Source: Armatimonadota bacterium (GTDB lineage: Bacteria; Armatimonadota; JAAZEB01). From it: a stretch of DNA of 57,049 bases. Position numbers and translations under genes: made by a program. The notes beneath the pieces were generated by a model. It did no database searches and was not told where the DNA came from. It saw nothing but the letters and a program-made list of their open reading frames with translations. Numbering within the stretch: position 1 is the first letter of the stretch; each line of letters starts with the position of its first letter. The DNA is taken from contig JAAZEM010000053.1 in the NCBI GenBank assembly GCA_012512265.1, positions 1-57,049 on the forward strand, written 5' to 3'. Shown piece after piece: positions 16,562-25,038 of the stretch.

Positions 16562-18934
16562 CTAGCGCAGGCGAACGCTTAGCCCCAGGTCGTCCATTCG
16601 GTATTCCCCGCCATCCACTGAGACGCGCGCTTCAAGCAGGTTGCGGGGCCCGTAAACGGCCTGCTCTGGACGCGGCACGCGGTAAAGATCACCGTCTCGC
16701 GGGAGCTCCACCCAACGCTTCGCGCGAGAATCGAAGACCGAGATCTCAAGCCTGCCTGGAGTGGTGATCCATGCCCCGGCCGGCTTGAAGGTAATCTCGG
16801 AAATCCGATTGCCGGTGTCGGGGAGCGAGAAATGCTTGACGATGTAACCAGATGGAGGGATCTCAATCTTACCATCTGGGAGTGGGCGTACGTTGGACGT
16901 GCGCTTCTGCACGTAGCTGGGGATCATGCCCGCCGGGATGGTGAGGCCGCCGCCTCGCGCGTTAGGCAGCGACAGGCGGAAGACGTAGAGCGTGACCCGG
17001 GTTTCCGCCGCTCGCCGGCGCGTGATCTCAATCGGAACGCCCGCAGGATCGCCCCAGGCTATCAGGATAGGGGTGGGACCAAAGGCGTCCCGGTCCAACT
17101 CCTGCCTGATCGAACTCAGCGCGGTATCGAGGATTCGCTTCTCGGCAGAGAGATGGGATGGTGGCAGGGGTGGAATCCATCTCGCGCTCGGAACCAGCAT
17201 CGTCTGCCCTCCCGAGGCTATCGCGCCGACCTTCTGCGCCACCTGCCCCCAGAAGAGAACGCCCCCTTCGAGGTGGCACCGCGTGCCATTCTCGATCGTT
17301 CCCCCAAGTCCATTCGCCTCAAGGTGGAGCTTGGCCGTGACCGCTCCCCCGAGCTCCTGGCGTATCGGGCACGTGAAGATGCACGTGGAGTTCATGTGCA
17401 TCGCGATCTCTTCCAGCTGGGTCTCGTTGCCAAGAGTGAGGGAGACGGGCAGCAGGGGCCGTTCCCATATGTTGGCCCACGCCTTCGCCTCAGCGAGGCC
17501 GACGGTGCCGGGAGCCTTCAACGTGTAGCGGGCACGCACGGGCGAGAAGAGACCGAGGTAGGCCATTCCGGTGGCGGTGTGCGAGCCGGCCTGGCTTTCG
17601 ACCACATCCAGCCGGTAGAGACGCGCCACGCTCCCTTTGGCGCTCACGGTAAGGAGATACGCCACCCCGCAGAAGAAGAGCGCGATCGCCGGCGTGGTTG
17701 CCCACGCGTACTCCAGGCGGTTGTGGTAGCGGAGCACCCGGTAGTTGATCGGAACCAGGCAGAGGAGGTAGGCGAGGAAGAAGAGGCCGATCAGCTGGGC
17801 ATCGGGGAGATCCATCGATGGGTTGGTGGCTACGGTGTTTGCCAGTTCAATGAATAGCCCAGGGCGCTGGATAGGCAGGCATCCTGCCTGCCCCGTGAGC
17901 GCGATGCGGGGAGCAGTTCGCCCTCCCAGAATCTCCTGCCAGAGGGCAGTCTGGCCGGCCCACCCGCGCACGGGCGCCTGGGAATCATCGAAGGCAAGGA
18001 AGAGGATGGTGCCATTCCCCTGCAGGCGCGACACGATGAGCGGCACATCGCCTTGCGAGATCCACACTCGTGCGCCAGGCACCGGCTGCCCCGCGGCAAC
18101 GACCGCCGGCCCAGGCGGCATCGTGCCGCCAAACTGCGCCTCCAGGGCAGAGAGCGAGGAGGGGGTTCTCGGGACGGGATTGGCGACCGGCAGGAGGTCT
18201 TTCCAGAAGGGATCGCGCAGTCGGGCCACATCCGAGCCACCGGAGATCACCAGGGTGCCGCCATCCGCGACCCACTCGAGGAGCGCCTCCCACTGCTCCA
18301 CGGAGAGGGCGCGCACCGGCGTCGTCCCCAGGGCAACGACGTCCACCGAAGAGTAGGCGAGGGAGACGGGAGGGAGGCCGACCGCGTCGGTGTGCGCCAC
18401 ACAGGCTACTCGTTGGTCATCAACCGCGCCATGCTGGGATGTCGATGGAGGACCCACGGGGGTACCTTGGACGAAGCTGAGCGCGGAGCGATCCTCGGAG
18501 ACGGCGAGGAGAACGCGGTCATGCTCGCTGAAGATGCGCACGCTGGCTTCGGCGGCAACGTCCCGGAAGCGGACAAAGACGCGTTGAACCGGATCGTCCA
18601 CATGCACGAAGAGGTGGTGGCGCTGGCGTGCCCCGGCGGGGAGCCGGATAGTTCGCCGCGTCGCGGTCTCCTGGGGGCGCGAACGCGTGGAGAGGGACGC
18701 GACGAGATCGCCGTCCACCTCCCTCCCGTTGTTTTCCAGGAGAACGGTAACCGGAGCCCAGGCCCCTAAACGGGCGTAGCCATCAAGACCGACGGTGGCC
18801 TTCAATGAGAGCGCCTGTTCGGCCCGCGAAGGCGAGGGAATGGCCAGGAAGAGGAGGGAGACGAAGAGCGCAAGAAAGAGTCGCTTCGCGCGGGAAGCAG
18901 CGAGAGCGCAGAGACCGGATTGTGTGTCTCTCAC
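16562..18934 (-). CDS. Large membrane-anchored GldG-like accessory protein of the ABC export operon
   Basis: A 790-residue protein with an N-terminal signal (LFLALFVSLLFLAIP, cleavage near SRAEQ). An extracytoplasmic beta-rich region is followed by an alpha/beta domain at about 150-360, with SSVDVVALGTTPV and WVADGGTLVISGG. That domain resembles the glutamine-amidotransferase-like domain of GldG/YfhO-type proteins. Two transmembrane segments lie at about 383-403 (LIGLFFLAYLLCLVPINYRVL) and 415-435. A C-terminal periplasmic beta-rich region of about 350 residues completes it. It is first in the operon with the ATPase and permease, so it probably works with the exporter at the envelope. Start: GTG at 18934 with GGGGGAG five bases upstream. 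The 147-base gap to pilT shows no convincing promoter. Homology to GldG is by fold pattern only. Confidence 0.6.
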   Translation of the reverse strand: MRDTQSGLCALAASRAKRLFLALFVSLLFLAIPSPSRAEQALSLKATVGLDGYARLGAWAPVTVLLENNGREVDGDLVASLSTRSRPQETATRRTIRLPAGARQRHHLFVHVDDPVQRVFVRFRDVAAEASVRIFSEHDRVLLAVSEDRSALSFVQGTPVGPPSTSQHGAVDDQRVACVAHTDAVGLPPVSLAYSSVDVVALGTTPVRALSVEQWEALLEWVADGGTLVISGGSDVARLRDPFWKDLLPVANPVPRTPSSLSALEAQFGGTMPPGPAVVAAGQPVPGARVWISQGDVPLIVSRLQGNGTILFLAFDDSQAPVRGWAGQTALWQEILGGRTAPRIALTGQAGCLPIQRPGLFIELANTVATNPSMDLPDAQLIGLFFLAYLLCLVPINYRVLRYHNRLEYAWATTPAIALFFCGVAYLLTVSAKGSVARLYRLDVVESQAGSHTATGMAYLGLFSPVRARYTLKAPGTVGLAEAKAWANIWERPLLPVSLTLGNETQLEEIAMHMNSTCIFTCPIRQELGGAVTAKLHLEANGLGGTIENGTRCHLEGGVLFWGQVAQKVGAIASGGQTMLVPSARWIPPLPPSHLSAEKRILDTALSSIRQELDRDAFGPTPILIAWGDPAGVPIEITRRRAAETRVTLYVFRLSLPNARGGGLTIPAGMIPSYVQKRTSNVRPLPDGKIEIPPSGYIVKHFSLPDTGNRISEITFKPAGAWITTPGRLEISVFDSRAKRWVELPRDGDLYRVPRPEQAVYGPRNLLEARVSVDGGEYRMDDLGLSVRLR

Positions 18935-19081
18935 ACCAACTCCCCCTTACCGGCGATGGCATCGGGCGCCGCGCCCGGCGGAACGGATCCGCTGCCCGGA
19001 CATGAGGACCGCGCGGGGAGCGGGTACCATGCCTGTCACCGTGAACAGCCGCCGCGCAGAAAGACCTGGATTCTGGTGCTG

Positions 19082-20229
19082 CTACACGCGGCGGAGCATC
19101 TGCTTTAGCTCCGTGTAGTTCCCCGCGTGGGCGAGCGCGTCCTCGTAGGAGATCAGGTTGCGGTAGTAGAGGTTCGCCAGCGCCTGGTTCATCGTGTTCA
19201 TCCCGAAGTGCTGGCCCTCGCGGATCGAGGCATACAGCTGGTCGGGGGTGCCATCCTCGATCTGCTTCTTCACTGTGGGCGAGGCGATCATCACCTCGAC
19301 CGCTGGCACACGTCCACGTCCATCCGCGCGGGTGATCAACTTCTGCGAGATGACGCCCTGGAGGCTGGTGGCAAGCTGGATCTGCACCTGACTTCGCTCG
19401 TGCGGCGGGAACGCGCTGATGATGCGCTCCACCGTGTTGGCGGCAGAGGTGGTGTGCAGCGTGGAGAGGACCAGATGGCCCACCTCGGCGGCCGCCATGG
19501 CGACGCTCATCGTTTCGGCATCGCGCATCTCGCCGATCATGATCACGTCCGGCGTCTGGCGCAGCACGCTGGTAAGCGCCGTGGAGAACGACCGGGTATC
19601 GGTGCCGATCTCTCGCTGGTTGATGATGCTCCGGTTATCCTCAAAGAGGTACTCGACCGGATCCTCGATGGTGACGATGTTGCACGGCCGCGTGCTGTTG
19701 ATGTAATCGATCATCGCGGCCAGCGTGGTTGACTTGCCGCTGCCCGTCGGGCCGGTCACAAGCACCAGGCCCTGGGGTTGATTGGCCAGGTCGCGCAGGA
19801 CGAGAGGGAGGCCCAGCTCCTCGATCTGCAGCGGCTTCAGGGGGATGATCCGCAGCGCCGCTCCCATGCACCCGCGTTGCAGATAGAGGTTGGCACGCAC
19901 GCGGAGCATGTTCGGAACAGTGAAGGAGAGATCGAGCTCCTCGCCATCCTCCAGGCGCTTGAGGAGTGCTTCGGTACCCAGGACATCGTCATCGTCGCCA
20001 TCGTCGATGAGGGGGGAGCGCTGTGATCTGCGTAAGAGAAGGTAATCGCGTCCGGCGCTGGCGATGATGTTGTAGACTAACTCATGGGTATCAACCGCTG
20101 AGAGGGGGGCAGATCGGTGCGGACAATCTTTCCGTAGACCCGAAGAGCAGGTGCGCTGCCCGCTTTGATTACCACATCCGAAGCCTTATGTCGGATGGCC
20201 ATCTCCAGCAGGCCGTGGATATCCTTCAT
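19082..20229 (-). pseudogene. pilT: pilT-type twitching ATPase, interrupted by a frameshift
   Basis: PilT is a hexameric ATPase that retracts type IV pili. The frame opening at ATG 20229 (AGGGAG upstream) gives a PilT N-terminus: MKDIHGLLEMAIRHKASDVV, then the block around IVRTDLPP. It stops at TAG after a six-G run on the plus strand (20104-20109; CCCCCC in the mRNA). One extra C restores LPPLSAVDTHELVYNIIAS and joins without a break to the long frame ending at 19082. That frame carries Walker A GPTGSGKST, the Asp box IVTIEDPVEYLF, Walker B VIMIGEMRD, the His box HLVLSTLHT and the PilT-like IREGQHFGMNTMNQAL. So the gene is complete apart from one base. An acidic insert DDGDDDD between N-domain and core is unusual. 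A homopolymer sequencing error, a true mutation, or slippage are all possible. A strong promoter lies upstream. Confidence 0.85.
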
Positions 20230-20336
20230 CCCTGGATCTCCCTAAAGATAAGCGCCGCCAAGGAAGGCGCCTGGGCGCCACCACGCGGTCTGCCTGTGCC
20301 GCCCGAGCGGGAAGCGTGCCGCGACGCTGTGCCTTC

Positions 20337-20365
20337 ATTATACAATCTTTGCCCTTGTTTGACAA
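20337..20365 (-). promoter_or_regulatory. Sigma-70-type promoter upstream of pilT
   Basis: Read on the minus strand: -35 TTGTCA (20365-20360), a 17-base spacer, and a perfect -10 TATAAT (20342-20337). Transcription would start near 20330, leaving a leader of about 100 bases before the pilT ATG at 20229. A healthy promoter argues that the frameshifted gene is still transcribed. Confidence 0.75.
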
Positions 20366-20418
20366 CAGCACGCGGCCTGCGCGGCGACGGCCGGGGCGAG
20401 CCCTGGCCCCCCGCAGCC

Positions 20419-21507
20419 TCAATTTACCTCGCGCGGGTGGGCCAGGCCACCGGTGAGAGCGCGTAGGATGCGTGCCTGGGGCGCAGAGACAGGCCGATGC
20501 TCGGCCGCCTCCGCCAGGGGCACCCATTCCCAGGCATCGCAGCCGGTGGCGACCGGCGTGCCACGCGCCGCATCCACGGCGACGGCGTGCAGCGTGATCT
20601 GATGGTGGGTGACCACATGCCGGGTGACGGCCAGAGGGGCGCCGGGGATCACTTCCAGGGCCACGGTCTCGCGCATGGCGCGAGCAGCACACTCGGCGAG
20701 CGATTCCTCGGAGCGTCGCCGGGCGCGTGGCAGCTCCCAGAGCCCGCCCCAGAGCTTCTCTGGCGGGCGCCGGACCATCAGCACTCGGTCCTGCTCTCGG
20801 AGGACGGCGCATACGTGCTCTTCCCGCACGGTCTGGGCACGGCGGCGCGCCTGCGGCAGCTCTGCGACTCTGCCGGTCGCGAGCGCGGCACACTCACCGG
20901 CAAGTGGGCAGGAGTCGCAGCGGGGCTCCTCCGGAAGGCAGATGGTCGCGCCCAGCTCCATCACGCCCTGGTTGAAATCGCCCGGCGCGTCTTCTGGCAC
21001 GAGCGCCTCAGCAAGCTCCCAGAGCCGGCGCTGGACGCGCGCGCTGCCCGGGTCGCCTTCGACCAGGAAGAGCCGGGAGAAGACGCGGATCGCGTTCCCA
21101 TCGAGGATGGGTGCGCGCACTCCGAAGGCGATGCTCAGGATGGCGCCGGCGGTGTAGCGACCGATCCCGGGGAGGGCAAGCAGCGCGTCGAGATCCGCCG
21201 GGAGCGCGCCGCCGTAACGTTCGACGACATCCCGCGCCGCCGCGTGTAGGTGGCGAGCGCGTGCATAGTAGCCCAGCCCGGCCCAGTAGCGCAGCACCTC
21301 CTCCAGCGGCGCCTCGGCGAGCGCGGTCACCGTGGGGAAACGCTCCATCCAGCGCGTGAAATAGGGGATCACGGTGCGGACCTGCGTCTGCTGCAGCATC
21401 GTCTCGGAGACCCACACCGCGTAGGGATCACTCGCTTCTCGCCAGGGGAGTGAACGCCGATGGGCGCGGTACCACGGCAACAGCGCCGCGCGTATCCGCG
21501 CGATCAC
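20419..21507 (-). CDS. mutY: A/G-specific adenine DNA glycosylase
   Basis: A 362-residue MutY. It removes adenine mispaired with 8-oxoguanine, preventing G:C to T:A changes. All hallmarks are visible: catalytic Glu35 in SETMLQQTQV; helix-hairpin-helix LPGIGRYTAGAI (112-123); catalytic Asp136 in ILDGNAIRVFSR; and four Fe-S cysteines C190-x6-C197-x2-C200-x5-C206. The C-terminal domain (about 225-360) is the NUDIX-like 8-oxoG recognition domain, with WGGLWELPRA. Start: GTG at 21507 with GGAGAG upstream gives an N-terminus of normal length. A GTG at 21540 is possible; the frame is open further, to 21924, across the divergent glycosyltransferase, and that extension is not credible. Divergent from the glycosyltransferase. 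Confidence 0.95.
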   Translation of the reverse strand: MIARIRAALLPWYRAHRRSLPWREASDPYAVWVSETMLQQTQVRTVIPYFTRWMERFPTVTALAEAPLEEVLRYWAGLGYYARARHLHAAARDVVERYGGALPADLDALLALPGIGRYTAGAILSIAFGVRAPILDGNAIRVFSRLFLVEGDPGSARVQRRLWELAEALVPEDAPGDFNQGVMELGATICLPEEPRCDSCPLAGECAALATGRVAELPQARRRAQTVREEHVCAVLREQDRVLMVRRPPEKLWGGLWELPRARRRSEESLAECAARAMRETVALEVIPGAPLAVTRHVVTHHQITLHAVAVDAARGTPVATGCDAWEWVPLAEAAEHRPVSAPQARILRALTGGLAHPREVN

Positions 21508-21693
21508 ATCACTCTCCGGTCTCTCCTCAGCCCGTAACACGATCCATCCCGCCTCTCCAGGAGTATGGTAGCATAGCCGGCGACAGGATGCAACGGGGCA
21601 GGCGGCCTCCGAAATGGCGGGGTTATTGCATGGCACCTCGGAAAAGAACGGCCAGGCCGGGCCGCGCCTGGCACGCCGGGAGGGAGAGCCTGA

Positions 21694-22398
21694 ATGCGAG
21701 CGCTGGTGATCACGCCAACCTACAACGAGCGGGAGAACCTGCAGCGCCTGGTGCCGGCCGTGTTGAATGCGGCGCCCGTAGACCACCTGATCGTGGATGA
21801 CAACTCGCCCGATGGAACCGGCCAGCTGGCCGATGAACTGGCACGGGCGAACCGGGGCCGCGTCCACGTCCTCCATCGCCCGGGCAAGCTCGGCCTTGGC
21901 ACGGCCTATATCGAGGGGTTCCACTGGGGACTCAAGCGCGGCTACGAGTTAATCCTGGAGATGGACTGCGATTTCTCGCACGATCCGGCGGATCTGCCCC
22001 GCTTCATCGCGGCCGCGAGTGAGGCCGATGTGGTCCTGGGCTCGCGCTGGATACCGGGGGGAGCCACGCCCGATTGGCCCTGGCAGCGCCGCTGGCTAAG
22101 CCGCGGGGGGTCGTTCTACGCGCGCCGCCTGCTGAACGTGCCGTATCGCGACCTGACCAGCGGCTACAAATGCTTCCGCCGGAGGGCCCTGGAGAGCATT
22201 GACCTGGGAAGCGTGCAGACCAACGGCTACGGCTTCCAGATCGAAATGACGTGGCGGTGCCACCAGGCGGGGATGCGGGTACGCGAGATCCCTATCGTCT
22301 TCCGGGACCGCACGCTGGGAGAGTCCAAGATGTCCTCCCAGATCGTATGGGAAGCGATGGGGATGGTGTGGCGCCTCCGGCGCTCGAAGATCGCCTGA
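21694..22398 (+). CDS. GT2 glycosyltransferase, polyprenol-phosphate mannose/glucose synthase-like
   Basis: A 234-residue family 2 glycosyltransferase of the dolichol-phosphate-mannose-synthase type. It would transfer a hexose from a nucleotide sugar to a polyprenyl phosphate, making a lipid-linked donor for wall, pilus or protein glycosylation. Motifs: VITPTYNERENL (5-16), LIVDDNSPDGTG (nucleotide-binding Asp pair), DxD-type EMDCDFSHDP, GSRWIPGG, LTSGYKCFRRRAL and YGFQIEMTWR. It lacks the C-terminal membrane helices of longer relatives, so it is a soluble or peripheral form like the short DPM1. Start: GGGAGGGAG precedes ATG at 21694. It converges with the sigma factor gene (6-base gap), leaving no room for a separate terminator. 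Confidence 0.9.
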   Translation: MRALVITPTYNERENLQRLVPAVLNAAPVDHLIVDDNSPDGTGQLADELARANRGRVHVLHRPGKLGLGTAYIEGFHWGLKRGYELILEMDCDFSHDPADLPRFIAAASEADVVLGSRWIPGGATPDWPWQRRWLSRGGSFYARRLLNVPYRDLTSGYKCFRRRALESIDLGSVQTNGYGFQIEMTWRCHQAGMRVREIPIVFRDRTLGESKMSSQIVWEAMGMVWRLRRSKIA

Positions 22399-22404
22399 CG
22401 GCGC

Positions 22405-23178
22405 CTACGCCGCAAGAAACACCTCCTGGGCATCGAGCAAGCGCGCCTGGATCTTGCGGATCGCCGCCTTGTGGATCTGGCAGACGCGCGCCTCGGTGCG
22501 ATTGAGCACCTCGCCAATCTCGCGCAAGGTCAGGTCCTCGTAATAGTAGAGGGTGACGACCAGCCGCTCGTCTGGGTCTAGCTGGCGGATGGCGTCGGCG
22601 AGCGCCTCCCGCTGCGCCAGGAGGTCGACACGCGCGGCCGGGTCCTGGCTGTTGGGGTTCGGGATTGCATCCGCGAGCGCCACAGACTCGCCGTCCCCCG
22701 AGGGGATCGGGTCGTCCAGCGAGAGCATGACGCTCCGATCAACCCCGGCGGTAATGCTGCGGAGCCGCTCCGGGTCGAGATCGAGAGCCTCGGCCAGTTC
22801 GTCCGTCGTGGCGCTGCGCCCCAGGGCGGCGCTGAGCTGTGCGCGCATATTCTCCACCTGATTGGCCGTGCGCCGAGTGACGCGGGGCACCCAATCCATC
22901 TCCCGGATGCCATCGATCACTGCGCCGCGAATGCGCGCCCTGGCATACGCCTCGAACTGCCGCCATCGCTCCAGATCACACTTGTCGATCGCATCGATCA
23001 GCCCGATGATCGCGTGGGTCAGCAGGTCGTCCCGGTCCAAGTAGGCCATGGGGGTAATGTTCATGCGGTCAACCACGTGCTTCACCAGGGGCGTGTAGGC
23101 CAAGATCAGCGCTTCGCGGGCGCTGGCGTCTCCGTGCAGCTTATATCTACGCCACAGCTCTCCACACTCTCTCTTCAT
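22405..23178 (-). CDS. RNA polymerase sigma factor of the FliA/WhiG (sigma-28) family
   Basis: A 257-residue group 3 sigma factor. Region 2 is visible as YTPLVKHVVDRM, YLDRDDLLTHAIIGLIDAIDKCD and FEAYARARIRGAVIDGIREMDWVPR, a phrase typical of FliA/WhiG/SigB-type factors. Region 3 includes RSATTDELAEALDLDPERL. Region 4 ends with the helix-turn-helix LTLREIGEVLNRTEARVCQIHKAA. It directs RNA polymerase to a dedicated promoter set; no flagellar or sporulation gene is in this window, so the regulon is unknown. Start at 23178: GGAGGT lies seven bases upstream, within an alternative GTG frame at 23187. No anti-sigma gene is adjacent. Confidence 0.92.
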   Translation of the reverse strand: MKRECGELWRRYKLHGDASAREALILAYTPLVKHVVDRMNITPMAYLDRDDLLTHAIIGLIDAIDKCDLERWRQFEAYARARIRGAVIDGIREMDWVPRVTRRTANQVENMRAQLSAALGRSATTDELAEALDLDPERLRSITAGVDRSVMLSLDDPIPSGDGESVALADAIPNPNSQDPAARVDLLAQREALADAIRQLDPDERLVVTLYYYEDLTLREIGEVLNRTEARVCQIHKAAIRKIQARLLDAQEVFLAA

Positions 23179-23398
23179 CTCGCTCACCTCCGGTGTCCAC
23201 GGGTGTTCACCGTGCCATCAGGAAATAACGCAATCGACTTGCCGCGAAGGTGAGCGGGGTTCAGTGCCCGCGAAACCGGGCTCCTGGGGGCTGGTAGATG
23301 AGCGGGGCGGGGGATGGCTGCGGATAATTGCCCCAGAGGGGGTGGGGGAGCGTGGAGTATGACCCCATCAAGGCAAAGGGTGAGGAGCCGTTGCAGCC

Positions 23399-24538
23399 TC
23401 AGTAGGCGCGGCGGACGAAATCCTCCCAAATCACGGACTTGAGGGTCTTGGCGGCATTCTCGGCCAGCTCGCTCGGGGTAGTCCCGTGTAGCTGCCCGTC
23501 CTCCGGAGTGATGGTGATCAGCGGCTCGTTGCGGAAGAGCACGACGGCGCTCTCTCCCTCTGTCTTCACCCGGATGTGCCGCTCCTCCGGGAACTGCAGG
23601 AACATCGCGTTGATGCGCACCGCGGTCGCCTCGGCGCGCTCAGCGGGGCTCTTCCCGGCGTGCGCCGCGGGCTGGAAGACAACGCGCTCCTTCACCACCA
23701 CCTCGGCAATCTCGACGCCATTCACCGTGGCCGGGCGGGACGTTGCCTTGGGAGTGCTCTTCCCGGGGATGCGCACGATTGGAATCTTCAACTCGCTCAG
23801 GGCGGTCCGGATCGCCTCAATGCGATCTCGCGTGTGCGGGTGCGTCTGGAAGATCCCCAACTCCACCTGGGGCCGGCGCATCTCCTCGCGCTGGAGCGTC
23901 TCCATGAACTGGAGGATGCCATTCGGGTTGTAGCGCTTCGAAGCGGCCAGATACTCCACGGCCGAGCGGTCGGCCTCCATCTCGGCCTTGCGCCCGTATC
24001 CATTCAAGGCGTTGGTCTTCAGAAGAACGCCCAGGAGGGCGACCTGCCCGGGATCCACGCCCTCGCGCTGAAGCAGGAGGCCGGCAAGAAACATCAGGAC
24101 CAGTTTCTGATCGAGCTTGCTGGACTGTTGGAGGCTCTGAATGGCATGTCGGTGGGCATTGTGCGCGATCTCGTGCGCCAGGACGCCGGCCAGCTCGTCG
24201 TCCGACTCGACGATATCCAGAAGCCCTTTGGTGACATAGATGAAGCCCCCGGGAAGAGAGAGCGCGTTCACATCTTCCGTGTCGAGGATCTTGGCGCGGT
24301 AGGTGACCTCCGGACGCGAGGTAACGGGCGCGAGCGCGCTGAGTATCTGATGCACGCGCTTCAGCTGCGCGGCATCTTCGATCACCTTATACTCCTTTTC
24401 GATCTGCGCGCAGCCCTCTTTGCCGAGCTTCTCCTCCTCTTGAGGAGAGTAGTCGCGCGCGAAGGCGGCCCTGGGCAATGCACCCAGGAGAAGGACAAGC
24501 GCTATCAGCAAACCTCGCTTTGGCCTCATTGTCCTCAC
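23399..24538 (-). CDS. Exported M48-family zinc metalloprotease
   Basis: A 379-residue protein with a signal peptide (LLIALVLLLGALPRAAFA), so periplasmic. The zinc site is intact: HEIAH at 122-126 and the third ligand Glu186 in EMEAD. The flanks VNALSLPGGFIYVTKGLLD and FQTHPHTRDRIEAI match BepA/YfgC and related M48B/C proteases that maintain outer-membrane proteins. Residues 250-379 are a family-unspecific C-terminal region. Start is GTG at 24538 or ATG at 24529; spacing does not decide between them. Gene location, next to lpxD, the OmpH-type genes and bamA, suggests outer membrane quality control. An upstream TATAAT gives a very short 5' leader. Confidence 0.85.
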   Translation of the reverse strand: MRTMRPKRGLLIALVLLLGALPRAAFARDYSPQEEEKLGKEGCAQIEKEYKVIEDAAQLKRVHQILSALAPVTSRPEVTYRAKILDTEDVNALSLPGGFIYVTKGLLDIVESDDELAGVLAHEIAHNAHRHAIQSLQQSSKLDQKLVLMFLAGLLLQREGVDPGQVALLGVLLKTNALNGYGRKAEMEADRSAVEYLAASKRYNPNGILQFMETLQREEMRRPQVELGIFQTHPHTRDRIEAIRTALSELKIPIVRIPGKSTPKATSRPATVNGVEIAEVVVKERVVFQPAAHAGKSPAERAEATAVRINAMFLQFPEERHIRVKTEGESAVVLFRNEPLITITPEDGQLHGTTPSELAENAAKTLKSVIWEDFVRRAY

Positions 24539-24556
24539 GCTGCTCCCCTCTCCTCC

Positions 24557-24585
24557 ATTATAGCATGCCCTGCCTGAGAAGGAAA
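24557..24585 (-). promoter_or_regulatory. Probable promoter of the M48 protease gene
   Basis: Minus strand: a perfect -10 TATAAT (24562-24557), a 17-base spacer, and a poor -35 TTTCCT (24585-24580). Transcription would start only about a dozen bases before the GTG at 24538 and about 20 before the ATG at 24529. Confidence 0.4.
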
Positions 24586-24667
24586 CCGTCTCGCTCCGGA
24601 TCTGTCACCTTCCTACACGGTACTGACGTCGATGAGACGGTGGTTGTTTACCTGGGGGAAGCCCCCA

Positions 24668-25038
24668 TCAGCCATCGAGGCCAACATTGAGGATGGCCCT
24701 CATGACGAGAGCCGCGCCGCGGGACTCCACCTTCATCCAACGAAGGCCGTAGGAGTCTCTTTTCTTCAAGGGCCCTCGGTCGCGTCGAGGAGAGAGAGCG
24801 AGGGTACGCGCGTTCCCTCGCCCACGGCGAGAATGGCACGCCTGGCGCGCCAGACGCCCGGGAGAGAGACCGTGCGCGCCTCTCCAGGGTACGTGAGCGC
24901 CGTGAAGGGATGCCACTGCCTCGGCTCATGACACAGGCGCGCGCCCTGGGCTCTCTTGGCGAGCTGGCGGCTCGTGGCGATCAGCTTCGCGGCGGTCGCG
25001 GCGACGTGATCCGCGGTTCCGGGAATCAGTGGCGCGTC
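24668..25038 (-). pseudogene. Apparently decayed gene directly behind lpxD
   Basis: Immediately after the lpxD stop, the same minus-strand frame stays open for 90 codons (25035 down to a TGA at 24768-24766) with no ATG, GTG or TTG in the right place. By my hand count 73 of the 90 codons end in G or C, as in the real genes nearby. The product reads like protein (TADHVAATAAKLIATSRQL, then WHPFTALTYPGEARTVSLPG). Adding one G in the GGG run at 24773-24775 continues it into the frame ending at 24668, with WMKVESRGAALVMRAILNVG. I do not recognise the family. The region holds no better gene on either strand. It looks like the remnant of a gene of about 120 residues or more that lost its start and gained a frameshift. 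A short hairpin (24653-24667) follows. Confidence 0.45.

Noticed and set aside
20100..20110. Programmed -1 frameshift in pilT
   Set aside because: The run could slip, but the preceding base is G (CTG CCC CCC), so P-site re-pairing is imperfect and no downstream structure was found. Error or mutation is likelier.
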